Source: Mycobacterium sp. SVM_VP21 (GTDB lineage Bacteria > Actinomycetota > Actinomycetes > Mycobacteriales > Mycobacteriaceae). From it: a DNA stretch of 64,000 nucleotides. Of this stretch, positions 38,834 to 49,650 are shown piece by piece. The translations under genes and the position numbers were made by a program. Every line of letters begins with the position of its first letter. The stretch's first letter is position 1. Under the pieces are notes generated by a model. That model had not been told where the DNA came from. It ran no database searches and was given only the letters and a program-made list of their open reading frames with translations. The DNA is taken from positions 3,100,001-3,164,000 of the forward strand of contig CP101406.1 in assembly GCA_024758765.1 (NCBI GenBank), in the 5' to 3' direction.

Positions 38834-39732
38834 CAGCCCGAATAGGCCACGGCGATCTCGGCGGCTACCCGCGCATTGGCCAGTACCAGTGCGACGTTGG
38901 CCGCCACCGATGCGCCGTGCGTCTCGCGGTGGAAATAGTCCAGCAGGAATGGGGTGACGTCCTTGCCGTGGATGCCCGCGGCCCGGGCGGCGGCCAATCC
39001 TTCGGCCAGCACCCGGTCATGCAGTTGGCGGTCCAGCTCGGCGTCGGCGGGAATCGGGTTGGCCAGCACCAGCCCATAGCCGTCGGTGCCCAGCCGGTCG
39101 CGAGCCCGCAGCACCGCGGCAGCTTGTTTGGGTGTCTGGACCCACCAGTCGAGTGGGTGGCCGGAGTCGGCGAGGTAGAAAGCCGGAAAACGGTCGGTGC
39201 GGTAGCCGATCACGCCCACCGATAGCGTCTCCAACCGCTCCAACGTGGCACCGATGTCCAGGATCGACTTCACGCCCGAACACACCACCAGTACCGGGGT
39301 GCGCGAGAGGGTGGTCAGATCCGCGGACTCGTCGTAGCTGTGCTGTGCGCCGCGATGCACGCCGCCCAACCCGCCGGTGGCGAACACCGTGATGCCGGCT
39401 GCCGCCGCCAGGTGCGCGGTCGCGGCGACCGTGGTCGCACCGTCGCCGGCCACTGCGGCAAGCATCGCGATCTCACGGACACTGATCTTGATCGCCGTGC
39501 CCCCGACGGCGATGCGGTGCAGCGCATCATCGTCGAGACCGATGTGCGGCTGGCCGTCGATGATCGCGATGGTGGCCGGTACCGCGCCCGCCGAGCGCAC
39601 GGCGTGCTCGATGGCACGCGCAATGCGCAGATTGTCCGGACGCGGCAGACCATGGCTGATGATCGTGCTCTCCAGCGCCACCACGGCCCGCCCGCCGGCC
39701 AACGCCTCGGCGACCTCGGGATGGATGCGCAT
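38830..39732 (-). CDS. psuG: Pseudouridine-5'-phosphate glycosidase
   Basis: The 300-residue protein has the PsuG core: ALESTIISHGLPRP at residue 19, then TIAIIDGQPHIGL, FATGGLGGVHRGA and VCSGVKSILD. It cleaves pseudouridine 5'-phosphate to uracil and ribose-5-phosphate. The partner pseudouridine kinase (PfkB type) is not adjacent. The gene is flanked by the pucR gene (convergent) and, divergently, a secreted nuclease. Confidence 0.93.
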   Translation of the reverse strand: MRIHPEVAEALAGGRAVVALESTIISHGLPRPDNLRIARAIEHAVRSAGAVPATIAIIDGQPHIGLDDDALHRIAVGGTAIKISVREIAMLAAVAGDGATTVAATAHLAAAAGITVFATGGLGGVHRGAQHSYDESADLTTLSRTPVLVVCSGVKSILDIGATLERLETLSVGVIGYRTDRFPAFYLADSGHPLDWWVQTPKQAAAVLRARDRLGTDGYGLVLANPIPADAELDRQLHDRVLAEGLAAARAAGIHGKDVTPFLLDYFHRETHGASVAANVALVLANARVAAEIAVAYSGC

Positions 39733-39807
39733 CCGCTCAGCCTATGGCGCGCGGCGATCTGCGCGCATCGCTCGTGTCGGGCCAGGCTGGTAGCGTCCGC
39801 GACTGTT

Positions 39808-39880
39808 CACCGGGTTCATGCGGCGGTTCCAGCTTCGCCTCTCCTTCGTCGAGCCTCGCTGAACCACCGGGTTCACGCGG
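39808..39880 (+). repeat. 16-nt direct repeat in the leader of the HNH gene
   Basis: CACCGGGTTCATGCGG (39808-39823) recurs as CACCGGGTTCACGCGG (39865-39880), one mismatch, 57 bp apart; the second copy ends at the GGAGG ribosome site of the HNH gene. Between them lies an imperfect CGGTTCCAGC/GCTGAACCACCG stem. A duplication or a leader regulatory structure is possible. Confidence 0.55.
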
Positions 39881-39887
39881 AGGTGCC

Positions 39888-40586
39888 ATGGTCGACCAGC
39901 GACGCAGGTGGCCCGGCTGTTTCGCCGCGCTCACCGCGGCCCTGCTGATCGTGGCGCCGGCCGCCACCGCGGATCCGGTTTCGGTCGGTGCTGCCGAGGG
40001 ACCGGCCGAGCTGGCCATGCTGGACGCACTGCCGATCAAGGGCCGCGCGCCCAAGACCGGCTACTCGCGCGGCCTGTTCGGCCAGGCGTGGAGCGACGAC
40101 GTCACGGTGCCCGGCGGCCACAACGGCTGCGACACCCGCAACGACATCCTGCGCCGCGACCTGGTCGACATCGAGATCAAGCCGGGCACCGCCGATTGCG
40201 TAGTGACGTCCGGCGTCTTGGACGATCCCTACACCGGCACCGCGATCGCCTTCCAGCGCGGTCGGGGTACCTCCCAGGCGGTGCAGATCGACCATGTGGT
40301 GGCGTTGTCGGATGCCTGGCAGAAGGGCGCCCAGCAGTGGGATGAGCTCACCCGCCGCAACTTCGCCAACGATCCGCTGAACCTGCAGGCCACCAGCGGG
40401 CCGATCAACGAGCAGAAAGGCGATGGCGACGCAGCCACCTGGCTACCGCCCAACAAGTTCTATCGCTGCGCCTACGTCTCGCGGATCGTCGCGGTGAAGT
40501 CCGGCTACGGCCTGTGGGTGACCGAGGCGGAGCACGACGCGATCGAGCGGATTCTCACCGGCGAATGTGGCGCGCCGGGCGGCTAA
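39888..40586 (+). CDS. Secreted HNH/DUF1524 family nuclease
   Basis: The 232-residue protein has a cleavable signal peptide (about 1-27, ending PAATA). The catalytic domain has the DUF1524 pattern with IDHVVALSDAWQKGAQ, NDPLNLQATSGPINEQKGD and WLPPNKFYRCAYVSR, a beta-beta-alpha-metal nuclease with the catalytic His in the DHV segment. Two Cys pairs fit extracellular disulfides. It may degrade nucleic acid outside the cell for nutrient use or competition. ATG 39888 follows GGAGG by 5 nt. Its stop overlaps the dapC stop by 4 bp (convergent). Confidence 0.88.
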   Translation: MVDQRRRWPGCFAALTAALLIVAPAATADPVSVGAAEGPAELAMLDALPIKGRAPKTGYSRGLFGQAWSDDVTVPGGHNGCDTRNDILRRDLVDIEIKPGTADCVVTSGVLDDPYTGTAIAFQRGRGTSQAVQIDHVVALSDAWQKGAQQWDELTRRNFANDPLNLQATSGPINEQKGDGDAATWLPPNKFYRCAYVSRIVAVKSGYGLWVTEAEHDAIERILTGECGAPGG

Positions 40587-41692
40587 CCCAGCCGGGCCGC
40601 CGCCGCCGCGATCCGCTCGTCGGTGGCGGTAAGCGCCACCCGCACGTACTGCGCACCGGCCGGGCCGTAGAACTCGCCGGGCGCTACCAAGATGCCGCGC
40701 TGGGCCAGCCAGTCGACGGTGTTCCGGCACGCCTCGCCGCGAGTGGCCCACAGGTAGAGCCCGCCCTGGGAGCGCTCGATGGTGAAGCCGGCCGCCTGCA
40801 TCGCCGGCAGCAGCGCCGCGCGGCGGCGGGCGTAGCGCTCACGCTGTTCGTGCTCATGGGCGTCGTCGTCCAGGGCGGCGACCATGGCCGCCTGAATCGG
40901 GGTGGGCACCATCATCCCGGCGTGTTTGCGTACCGCGAGCAGTTCGGCCACCACCGCGGCGTCCCCGGCGACGAAACCGGCTCGATAGCCCGCCAGCGAG
41001 GAGGTCTTCGACAGCGAGTGCACCGCCAGCAGGCCGCGGTGGTCGCCGTCGCACACCGCCGGGTGCAGCACCGAGAAGGGTGCGGTGTCCTCCCAGCCCA
41101 ACCCGAGGTAGCACTCATCGGAGATCACCAGGACGTCATGCTCGCGGGCCCAGGCCACCACGGCGCGCAGCTCGTCGACTGTCGCGATCGCCCCGGTCGG
41201 GTTGCTCGGCGAATTCAGGTACACCAGGGCCGGCGGCGGACCGTCGAGCAGCTGCGGGGCATCGCCGCGCACCCATCGGGCGCCGGCCAGCCGGGCGCCC
41301 ACCTCGTAGGTCGGGTAGGCCAATTCGGGCACCACGACCACGTCCTGATCGCCGAGGCCGAGCAGGCTCGGCAGCCAGGCGATGAGTTCTTTGGTGCCGA
41401 TGACGGGCAGCACCGCCGACTCGGCCAGGCCGGTGATCCCGTAACGCCGTTGCAGCGCGGCAACCGCCGAGGCGCGCAGCGCCGCGGTGCCGGCGGTGGT
41501 GGGATACCCGGGCGCGGAGGATGCCGCCGCCAGTGCCTCGCGGATGAGCGGGGCGACGGGGTCGACCGGGGTGCCGACCGACAGGTCCACGATGCCGTCG
41601 GGATGCGCCTTGGCCAGTGCCGTCGCCTCGGCCAGGGTGTCCCAGGGAAATGTCGGCAGTACGGCCGATCTGCCGCCGCGCACGGGACTCAC
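40583..41692 (-). CDS. dapC: N-succinyl-LL-diaminopimelate aminotransferase
   Basis: The 369-residue class I PLP enzyme has YLNSPSNPTG, SDECYLGLGW and the PLP lysine in HSLSKTSSLAGYR, as in Rv1178 (DapC). It makes N-succinyl-LL-2,6-diaminopimelate for lysine and cell wall, linking it to dapD and dapE elsewhere in the window. GTG 41692 (VSPVRGG) or GTG 41683 fits the family; the frame reaches 41791 but that extension is not family-like. The ferredoxin gene fdxC that normally precedes dapC is absent. Confidence 0.93.
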   Translation of the reverse strand: MSPVRGGRSAVLPTFPWDTLAEATALAKAHPDGIVDLSVGTPVDPVAPLIREALAAASSAPGYPTTAGTAALRASAVAALQRRYGITGLAESAVLPVIGTKELIAWLPSLLGLGDQDVVVVPELAYPTYEVGARLAGARWVRGDAPQLLDGPPPALVYLNSPSNPTGAIATVDELRAVVAWAREHDVLVISDECYLGLGWEDTAPFSVLHPAVCDGDHRGLLAVHSLSKTSSLAGYRAGFVAGDAAVVAELLAVRKHAGMMVPTPIQAAMVAALDDDAHEHEQRERYARRRAALLPAMQAAGFTIERSQGGLYLWATRGEACRNTVDWLAQRGILVAPGEFYGPAGAQYVRVALTATDERIAAAAARLG

Positions 41693-41801
41693 GAGGCTGC
41701 GGCGACGCAGGGCGGATTCATCGGTCCTGATAGTAGAGGCCGCTGCGGCGTCACGACCACCACGGCCCATGGGGCCACGGCGGCTATGCACTCAGTTGCT
41801 G

Positions 41802-41815
41802 TGCAACAAGTTGCA
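41802..41815. promoter_or_regulatory. Palindrome upstream of padR
   Basis: TGCAAC-AA-GTTGCA is an exact 14-bp palindrome, ending 32 bp before the padR GTG at 41848, with outer TATGCA/TGCATA pieces (41785-41790, 41812-41817). PadR repressors commonly bind palindromes of the ATGT-n-ACAT or GTAAC type over their own promoter, so this is a good candidate operator for the padR-fadH operon. Confidence 0.6.
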
Positions 41816-41847
41816 TAGGTGGTGCGCGGCTGCCTATGCTTCCCCGC

Positions 41848-44449
<2,602 letters not shown>

Positions 44450-44450
44450 C

Positions 44451-44503
44451 GCGATTTCGGCGCGGCTTTGCCCGCTGAGCGGGACAAACCGCGCCGAAAT
44501 CGC
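44451..44503. terminator. Hairpin terminator between convergent fadH and fbiC
   Basis: GCGATTTCGGCGCGG (44451-44465) and CCGCGCCGAAATCGC (44489-44503) are exact inverse copies; the loop contains a second small stem CCCGCTGAGCGGG. It starts right after the fadH stop and ends near the fbiC stop, fitting a bidirectional terminator. The same GATTTCGGCGCG core recurs at 52626-52674. Confidence 0.8.
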
Positions 44504-44510
44504 AGGAAGG

Positions 44511-47114
44511 TCAGGCCGGCAGCGGCGCGTAGTCGGTGCTGCGCTGGCGGGCCGGGCGGCCGATACCCTCGGCGATCGACGTCAGCTCCGCGATGGTCTT
44601 GGCCGATCCATGCTCGGAGCCGGCCATCCGCGAGATGGTCTCCTCCATCAGCGTGCCGCCCAGGTCATTGGCTCCACCGTTGAGCATCACCTGGGTGCGC
44701 TCCACACCCAACTTGACCCAGCTGGTCTGGATGTTGGGGATGCGGTCGTGCAACATGATCCGCGCCAACGCATGTACGGCACGGTTGTCGCGATGACTCG
44801 GGCCGGGCCGCGCCCCACCGGCCAGATACAGCGGTGAGCTCTGATGCACGAACGGCAACGGTACAAACTCGGTGAAGCCGCCGGTGCGGTCCTGGATGCC
44901 ACGCAACACCCGCAGGTGTCCGATCCAATGCCGCGGGGAGTCGATGTGGCCGTACATCATCGTCGAGCTGGACCGCAGCCCCACCTCGTGGGCAGTGCTG
45001 ACCACCTCCACCCACATCGAAGTCGGTAGCTTGCCTTTGGTGAGCACCCAGCGGATCTCGTCGTCGAGGATCTCGGCGGCGGTGCCCGGAATGCTGCCCA
45101 GCCCCGCCTCCCGCAGGCTGATCAGCCATTCCCGAATGCTCAAACCGCTCTTGGACACCCCGTTGGTGATCTCCATCGGTGAGAACGCGTGTACGTGCAT
45201 CGACGGCACCCGCGCCTTGACCGCACGGACCAGATCGGCGTAACCGGTGACCGGCAGCTCCGGGTCGATGCCGCCCTGCATGCAGACCTCGGTGGCGCCC
45301 GCCAGATGCGCCTCGTAGGCACGCTCACCGACCTCGGCATTCGACAGCGAGAAGGCGTCGGCGTCGCCTTTGCGCTGGGCGAAGGCACAGAACCGACAGC
45401 CGACGTAGCAGATGTTGGTGAAGTTGATGTTGCGGTTGACCACGTAGGTCACGTCGTCGCCGACGGTGTCGCGACGCAGCGAGTCGGCCAGTGCGGCAAC
45501 GGCGTCCATGGCCGGTCCGTCCGCGGTGGCCAATGCCAGATACTCGGCGTCGGTGCAGCCGGCCGGGTCACGCTCGGCTGAACGCAGCGCGGCCAGCACA
45601 TCGGTGTCGACGCGTTCGGGCGCACGAGCCGCCAGTTGATGAATCTGCTCGCGGATCGACTCCCAGTCCCCGAAAGCGCTGCCGAGATCACTGCGCGTCT
45701 CGGTGGCCCGGCCGTCGACGTCGATCGCGGTATGCAGGTCCACCCGGCCGGCGGACTGCACCTCATCGGGTTCCTGCCAGGCCAGCCCGACCGGATTGAT
45801 GTCGCGGGCCCAGCCGGTGTCCGGGTCGGCCAGCGCCGCGACGTGCGGGCGCACGCGCGGATCGATCCACGCCGCACCGGCCAGCACGTAGTCGGGCTGG
45901 GCGGTAAGCCGCTGCACCAGGTCATAGCCGGCTTGTTCGGTGATCGTGGCCAGGTCGTCCAGTGCCGGCCAGGGCCGTTCCGGATTGACGTGGTCGGGGG
46001 TCAGCGGCGACACTCCGCCCCAGTCGTCGACCCCGGCGCCGATCAGCGCCAGGCATTCCTCGGCCGACACCAGGTTGGGCGGTGCCTGCACCCGCATCTT
46101 GGGGCCCAGCACCAGCCGGGTCGCCGCCACCGTGGCCAGGAAATCCTCAAAACCTGTATCGGGCACCGCCGCCATCGCGGTGTGCTCCTTGGCCCGGAAG
46201 TTCTGCACGATGACTTCCTGGATGTGCCCGAACTCTTTGTGCACCTTGCGGATCGCGTGCAGCGTGTCGGCACGCTCCGCGAGCGTCTCGCCGATGCCGA
46301 CCAACAGGCCGGTGGTGAACGGGATCGAGAGTCGGCCCGCGTCCGCCAGCGTGCGCAGGCGCACCACCGGATCCTTGTCCGGGCTGCCGTAGTGCGCCAG
46401 TCCTTTGGTCTCGAACAGCCGCCGGGAGGTGGTTTCGAGCATCATGCCCATCGACGGCGCCACCGGCTTGAGCCGCGACATCTCCGACCAGCTCATCACC
46501 CCGGGATTCAGGTGCGGCAGCAGGCCGGTCTCTTCCAGCACCAGGATGGCCATCGCCCGGACGTAGGCCAGCGTGCTGTCGTAGCCGCGCTCGTCGAGCC
46601 ACTGACGCGCCTCGGGCCAGCGGTCTTCGGGTCGGTCGCCCAGGGTGAACAGTGCCTCCTTGCAACCCAACTCGGCGCCGCGGCGGGCGATGTCGAGGAT
46701 CTCGTCGGGACCCAGGTACATCTGCTTGCCCTGCGCTCGCAGCACGCCGGGCACGGTGACGAAGGTGCAGTAGTGGCAGGTGTCGCGGCACAAGTGGGTG
46801 ACCGGGATGAACACCTTGCGCGAGTAACTGACCGGCAGCCGCCCACCCGGCCCGCGCCGGCCGCCCGACACCAGTCCGGCGTCGCGCACCCGGGCCGCGC
46901 TCGCGCACAGGTCGGCCAGGTCGTCGCCCCGCGCCGTCATCGCGATGGCGGTTTCCTCTGGATTGAGAAGGACGCCGTCGCGAGCACGTCGCAGTACGCG
47001 GCGCAGTGCCGACCGCGCCGCCGCCGACACGACCGGCGGACGCGACGCATCAGGCAGATCCGGGGGCAGTGTCACGTCACCACAACTCGGAACCGCTTGC
47101 TGTTCATTGTGCAC
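44511..47114 (-). CDS. fbiC: 7,8-didemethyl-8-hydroxy-5-deazariboflavin (FO) synthase FbiC
   Basis: This fused protein of about 867 residues carries two radical SAM domains. The CofG-like half has CRDTCHYC (near residue 109) and the CofH-like half has CYVGCRFC. Together they make the FO chromophore of coenzyme F420 from tyrosine and a pyrimidine precursor. It corresponds to Rv1173. The GTG at 47114 has GGAAAAG upstream; a TTG at 47141 would add nine residues. F420 loss in M. tuberculosis gives resistance to nitroimidazole prodrugs. Confidence 0.96.
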   Translation of the reverse strand: MHNEQQAVPSCGDVTLPPDLPDASRPPVVSAAARSALRRVLRRARDGVLLNPEETAIAMTARGDDLADLCASAARVRDAGLVSGGRRGPGGRLPVSYSRKVFIPVTHLCRDTCHYCTFVTVPGVLRAQGKQMYLGPDEILDIARRGAELGCKEALFTLGDRPEDRWPEARQWLDERGYDSTLAYVRAMAILVLEETGLLPHLNPGVMSWSEMSRLKPVAPSMGMMLETTSRRLFETKGLAHYGSPDKDPVVRLRTLADAGRLSIPFTTGLLVGIGETLAERADTLHAIRKVHKEFGHIQEVIVQNFRAKEHTAMAAVPDTGFEDFLATVAATRLVLGPKMRVQAPPNLVSAEECLALIGAGVDDWGGVSPLTPDHVNPERPWPALDDLATITEQAGYDLVQRLTAQPDYVLAGAAWIDPRVRPHVAALADPDTGWARDINPVGLAWQEPDEVQSAGRVDLHTAIDVDGRATETRSDLGSAFGDWESIREQIHQLAARAPERVDTDVLAALRSAERDPAGCTDAEYLALATADGPAMDAVAALADSLRRDTVGDDVTYVVNRNINFTNICYVGCRFCAFAQRKGDADAFSLSNAEVGERAYEAHLAGATEVCMQGGIDPELPVTGYADLVRAVKARVPSMHVHAFSPMEITNGVSKSGLSIREWLISLREAGLGSIPGTAAEILDDEIRWVLTKGKLPTSMWVEVVSTAHEVGLRSSSTMMYGHIDSPRHWIGHLRVLRGIQDRTGGFTEFVPLPFVHQSSPLYLAGGARPGPSHRDNRAVHALARIMLHDRIPNIQTSWVKLGVERTQVMLNGGANDLGGTLMEETISRMAGSEHGSAKTIAELTSIAEGIGRPARQRSTDYAPLPA

Positions 47115-47432
47115 ACCCCATACTTTTCCAGATCTCGGCAAGCCGCTTCCGATTCACCAGCCAGGGTACGTCTGCCCGGGCAGGCCAAAGGCCCGGAAAC
47201 AAGGGGGAAACCGGGGAACTTGCGCTGCTCGAACCGTCTCCGGTCGCCGCGACAGCCGCGCCCGCCAGCGCCACCAACGACCCTCCCGAACCCAAGACAT
47301 TTGCCTGGATTTACTTAGCATTTCACAGCATGATGCTCACGGCAGGGCGTGAGGGTGCGTCTCGCGTGCACGCCATCTGGGTCGTTATTCACCCCCAGCC
47401 GAGAACCATATGCCTACTATATGTCTAGTTAC

Positions 47433-47444
47433 CCATAATTATGG
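47433..47444. promoter_or_regulatory. 12-bp perfect palindrome CCATAATTATGG
   Basis: An exact palindrome in the AT-rich island, directly upstream of the TTGACT element of the exported protein gene. Position suits an operator for a dimeric regulator. The nearby CATATG-CCTACT-ATATG stretch (47407-47422) adds to the symmetric AT-rich sequence. Confidence 0.5.
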
Positions 47445-47448
47445 TCTA

Positions 47449-47477
47449 TTGACTACTATTCCAGACTGTTATTTACT
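47449..47477 (+). promoter_or_regulatory. Promoter-like -35/-10 pair for the exported protein gene
   Basis: TTGACT (47449-47454) and TTTACT (47472-47477) are separated by 17 bp, within AT-rich DNA; the transcript start would fall about 15-20 bp before AAGGAG at 47490-47495. The -10 match is moderate. Confidence 0.45.
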
Positions 47478-47500
47478 GGGCGGAACAGTAAGGAGTCATC

Positions 47501-48091
47501 ATGCAAATCTCAGCTACTCGTTGGTTCACACCCCTGGTTGCGGCGACATGCATCGCGGGTAACCCCGCAGTCATCCCAGCGGTACCGCATGCTGACGTTC
47601 AGGTCCACCCAGTGGTCTTGACCGCGGAGGCCCTGCCCGCCGATCTACTGGAATCTCTGGGGCCGGGCCTGCTCGAATCCCTAGGTTCAAGCGAACTGTC
47701 GGACATCGCTGGTGACGCGGCGGGCGGCTTTTTCGGGCTCGGATATCTCATTGCAGAAGTGATAGGGGTGTTCAACTCGGTGGTATCCGCGCTGTTGACG
47801 CCCATCAGCTGGATTCCGATCGTCGGATCCCTGGCCACATCGTTGATCTGGGCCCCGATCAATCTGATCGAAGGAATCATTTGGCCGTTGCTCGTGGGTT
47901 CGTACTACCCCTACTACCCCTACTACGCCGAGGCCACCGATTCCGGCGCCCCAGTCGGGTTGTCGGACATGCCGGCGCCTGCGGAGTTCAGCCTGCCCGA
48001 CACGGCGCTGAACGTCGACGCACTGGAGGCGGGGGACCTGGGCGACGCGGTTCAGTACGTGGGTGCGTCGCTGCTGGACATGTTCCTGTAG
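47501..48091 (+). CDS. Exported protein of unknown function with YYPYYPYY segment
   Basis: The 196-residue protein starts with a signal peptide (about 1-31). A Leu/Gly-rich amphipathic part and two hydrophobic stretches follow (about 78-100 and 105-128; WIPIVGSLATSLIW), and then a striking YYPYYPYYAEA segment (about residue 135). The C-terminus is acidic and Ala-rich. I recognise no family; it may associate with the envelope. PE12 (Rv1172c) lies in the comparable place in M. tuberculosis, but no PE motif exists here. ATG 47501 has AAGGAG 5 nt upstream. Confidence 0.75.
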   Translation: MQISATRWFTPLVAATCIAGNPAVIPAVPHADVQVHPVVLTAEALPADLLESLGPGLLESLGSSELSDIAGDAAGGFFGLGYLIAEVIGVFNSVVSALLTPISWIPIVGSLATSLIWAPINLIEGIIWPLLVGSYYPYYPYYAEATDSGAPVGLSDMPAPAEFSLPDTALNVDALEAGDLGDAVQYVGASLLDMFL

Positions 48092-48117
48092 CCAAGAATC
48101 GGGCTAGGCCTGATTTC

Positions 48118-48540
48118 CTAGACAGTGCCGGCCAGCGCCTGGCGACGCCGCCACAGCACCCACCCGGGCGGCGCGCTGCCCAGCACGATCATCAGTAGCA
48201 CGCCATAGGCCATCACGCCGCGGTCGGCGAAGATCAGGTCGTCCCCTGGACCACCGAAGGTCATCAACGCGATGGTCAACAACCAGGACCACAGCGGCAG
48301 CACCGCCAATCGCAGTGACGCGGTGCAGCGCTGCGCGACCCACACCAGGCCGGCGTTGACCAGGCCCCCGATCAGGGCACTAACCGGAAAGGGGACCGCA
48401 CCGATATGCGCTGGCAATAGCAGCGCGGTAGCCACGGCGCAGAGCGCGCCGTCGAGGGCAAGCAGCGCCAGCACGACGAAGTTGAATGCCGGCGTATCAG
48501 TGGGCATCGCGGGCTCGGTGAGCGACGCGACGGGGCTCAA
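48118..48540 (-). CDS. Four-helix integral membrane protein (Rv1171-like)
   Basis: From TTG 48540 the protein has 140 residues, and from ATG 48507 it has 129. Four membrane helices follow a short hydrophilic start (FNFVVLALLALDG, then VSALIGGLVNAGLVW, LWSWLLTIALMTF and AYGVLLMIVLG), ending in a basic WRRRQ tail. The TTG at 48540 overlaps the stop of a 35-codon ORF as TTGA, supporting the longer form. It is the last gene of the mshB cluster. The function is unknown. Confidence 0.8.
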   Translation of the reverse strand: MSPVASLTEPAMPTDTPAFNFVVLALLALDGALCAVATALLLPAHIGAVPFPVSALIGGLVNAGLVWVAQRCTASLRLAVLPLWSWLLTIALMTFGGPGDDLIFADRGVMAYGVLLMIVLGSAPPGWVLWRRRQALAGTV

Positions 48541-48644
48541 GTGGGGATGCTCTCCAGCTGGCTGACCAACGAACCAACCATCCACTGGTAGCTGTCGAGC
48601 CACCACTGCCAGTGCTCCAAGTTCGGGTCCAGATCGGGATCCAT
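48537..48644 (-). CDS. 35-residue Trp-rich small protein in the mshB operon
   Basis: An ATG at 48644, with AGGTGG 7 nt upstream, opens 35 codons beginning MDPDLDPNLEHWQWW and continuing LDSYQWMVGSLVSQLES. The peptide is acidic at the start and has four Trp in a short amphipathic stretch. Its TGA overlaps the TTG of the downstream membrane protein gene (TTGA), so it is likely translated and coupled. It lies 38 bp after mshB. I recognise no family; a membrane-surface or partner-binding microprotein is a guess. Confidence 0.65.
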   Translation of the reverse strand: MDPDLDPNLEHWQWWLDSYQWMVGSLVSQLESIPT

Positions 48645-48682
48645 GCCTAAACCACCTAAGTCCTTGCCGCTACAAAAACTGC

Positions 48683-49600
48683 TCAGCAGGAGCCTACCCT
48701 GTGACCGTCCTCATCGAGCTGAAGTCCGGCCAGGAGATCGGTTTCCCATCCCCGGCCGTCGCGCGGACCGGGATCACCGGCAACCAGGACGTAATGTTCA
48801 GCGTCCAAAATCGGCTGGACCACGTTGTTCGACAAGGCGAACGCCCGGCCGGTCGGCCCGACGGTGATCTGGGTGGCATGGGCGTTCATGGCTGCCACCT
48901 TGGCCGCGCGTGCCTCCGCGGCCTCGATCACCGCATCGATCCGGTCGTCGGAGAAGTCCCCGATCGCCTGCGCGTCCGGCGCATCGGCCACCGTCCAATG
49001 CGGCAGCCGATCGGTGTCTTGCAGCTCTTCGAGGGCGGTTCGCCGGGCGCTGCCGGCGGTCACCGTCCAGTAGAACTTCGGGGTGGCCCAGCCTGGTTCG
49101 GAGCCGTCCTCTGCCGCTGCGGCCAGCGCCGCAGTGGTGACGCGATGGGCGTGTATGTGATCGGGATGGCCGTACCCACCGCTCGGGTCGTAGCTGACGA
49201 CCACGTGCGGGCGTAGCTCCCGGACGATGGCCGCCAGCGCCCCGACGGACTCGGCATCGTCGGCGTCGATGAACCGCTGCTGTCGCCGCGCCGGGGTGCC
49301 GCTCATCCCCGAGTCACGCCAGCGTCCCGCGCCGCCGAGAAACTGCGGCGGGCCAACTCCCAACGCCTGCAGCGCCGCAGTCAGCTCACCTATCCGATAG
49401 CCACCCAACTGGTCGGCCCCGTCCACCGCCAGGCGCGCCCAACGGCCCCCGATGACCTCACCCTCCTCCCCCAGCGTGCAGGTCACCACATGCACGTCAG
49501 CGCCGCGGGCGGCGTAGTGGGCGATCGTCGCCCCGGTGGTCAGGGTTTCGTCATCGGGGTGGGCATGCACGAACAGCAACCGCGGAATCGGATCCGACAC
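48683..49600 (-). CDS. mshB: N-acetyl-1-D-myo-inosityl-2-amino-2-deoxy-alpha-D-glucopyranoside deacetylase (mycothiol biosynthesis)
   Basis: The 305-residue LmbE-like zinc deacetylase has the metal motifs HAHPDDE (residues 11-17) and [10 protein letters not shown], plus the [13 protein letters not shown] segment. MshB deacetylates GlcNAc-inositol before cysteine ligation in mycothiol synthesis. It corresponds to Rv1170. Two small genes follow in the same direction. Confidence 0.96.
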   Translation of the reverse strand: MSDPIPRLLFVHAHPDDETLTTGATIAHYAARGADVHVVTCTLGEEGEVIGGRWARLAVDGADQLGGYRIGELTAALQALGVGPPQFLGGAGRWRDSGMSGTPARRQQRFIDADDAESVGALAAIVRELRPHVVVSYDPSGGYGHPDHIHAHRVTTAALAAAAEDGSEPGWATPKFYWTVTAGSARRTALEELQDTDRLPHWTVADAPDAQAIGDFSDDRIDAVIEAAEARAAKVAAMNAHATQITVGPTGRAFALSNNVVQPILDAEHYVLVAGDPGPRDGRGWETDLLAGLQLDEDGHRVGSC

Positions 49601-49650
49601 GCCAAAACCCTACCGCCGCACGCCGAATGGTTCAGCGGCCCGCACACCGA

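Larger units (their letters stand above)
47115..47500. other. 386-bp AT-rich divergent intergenic region
   Basis: No gene is seen here. The fbiC side is GC-rich; the last 100 bp before the exported-protein gene become AT-rich, unlike the surrounding high-GC sequence. It holds the palindrome at 47433-47444 and a promoter-like pair, reported separately. Confidence 0.7.
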
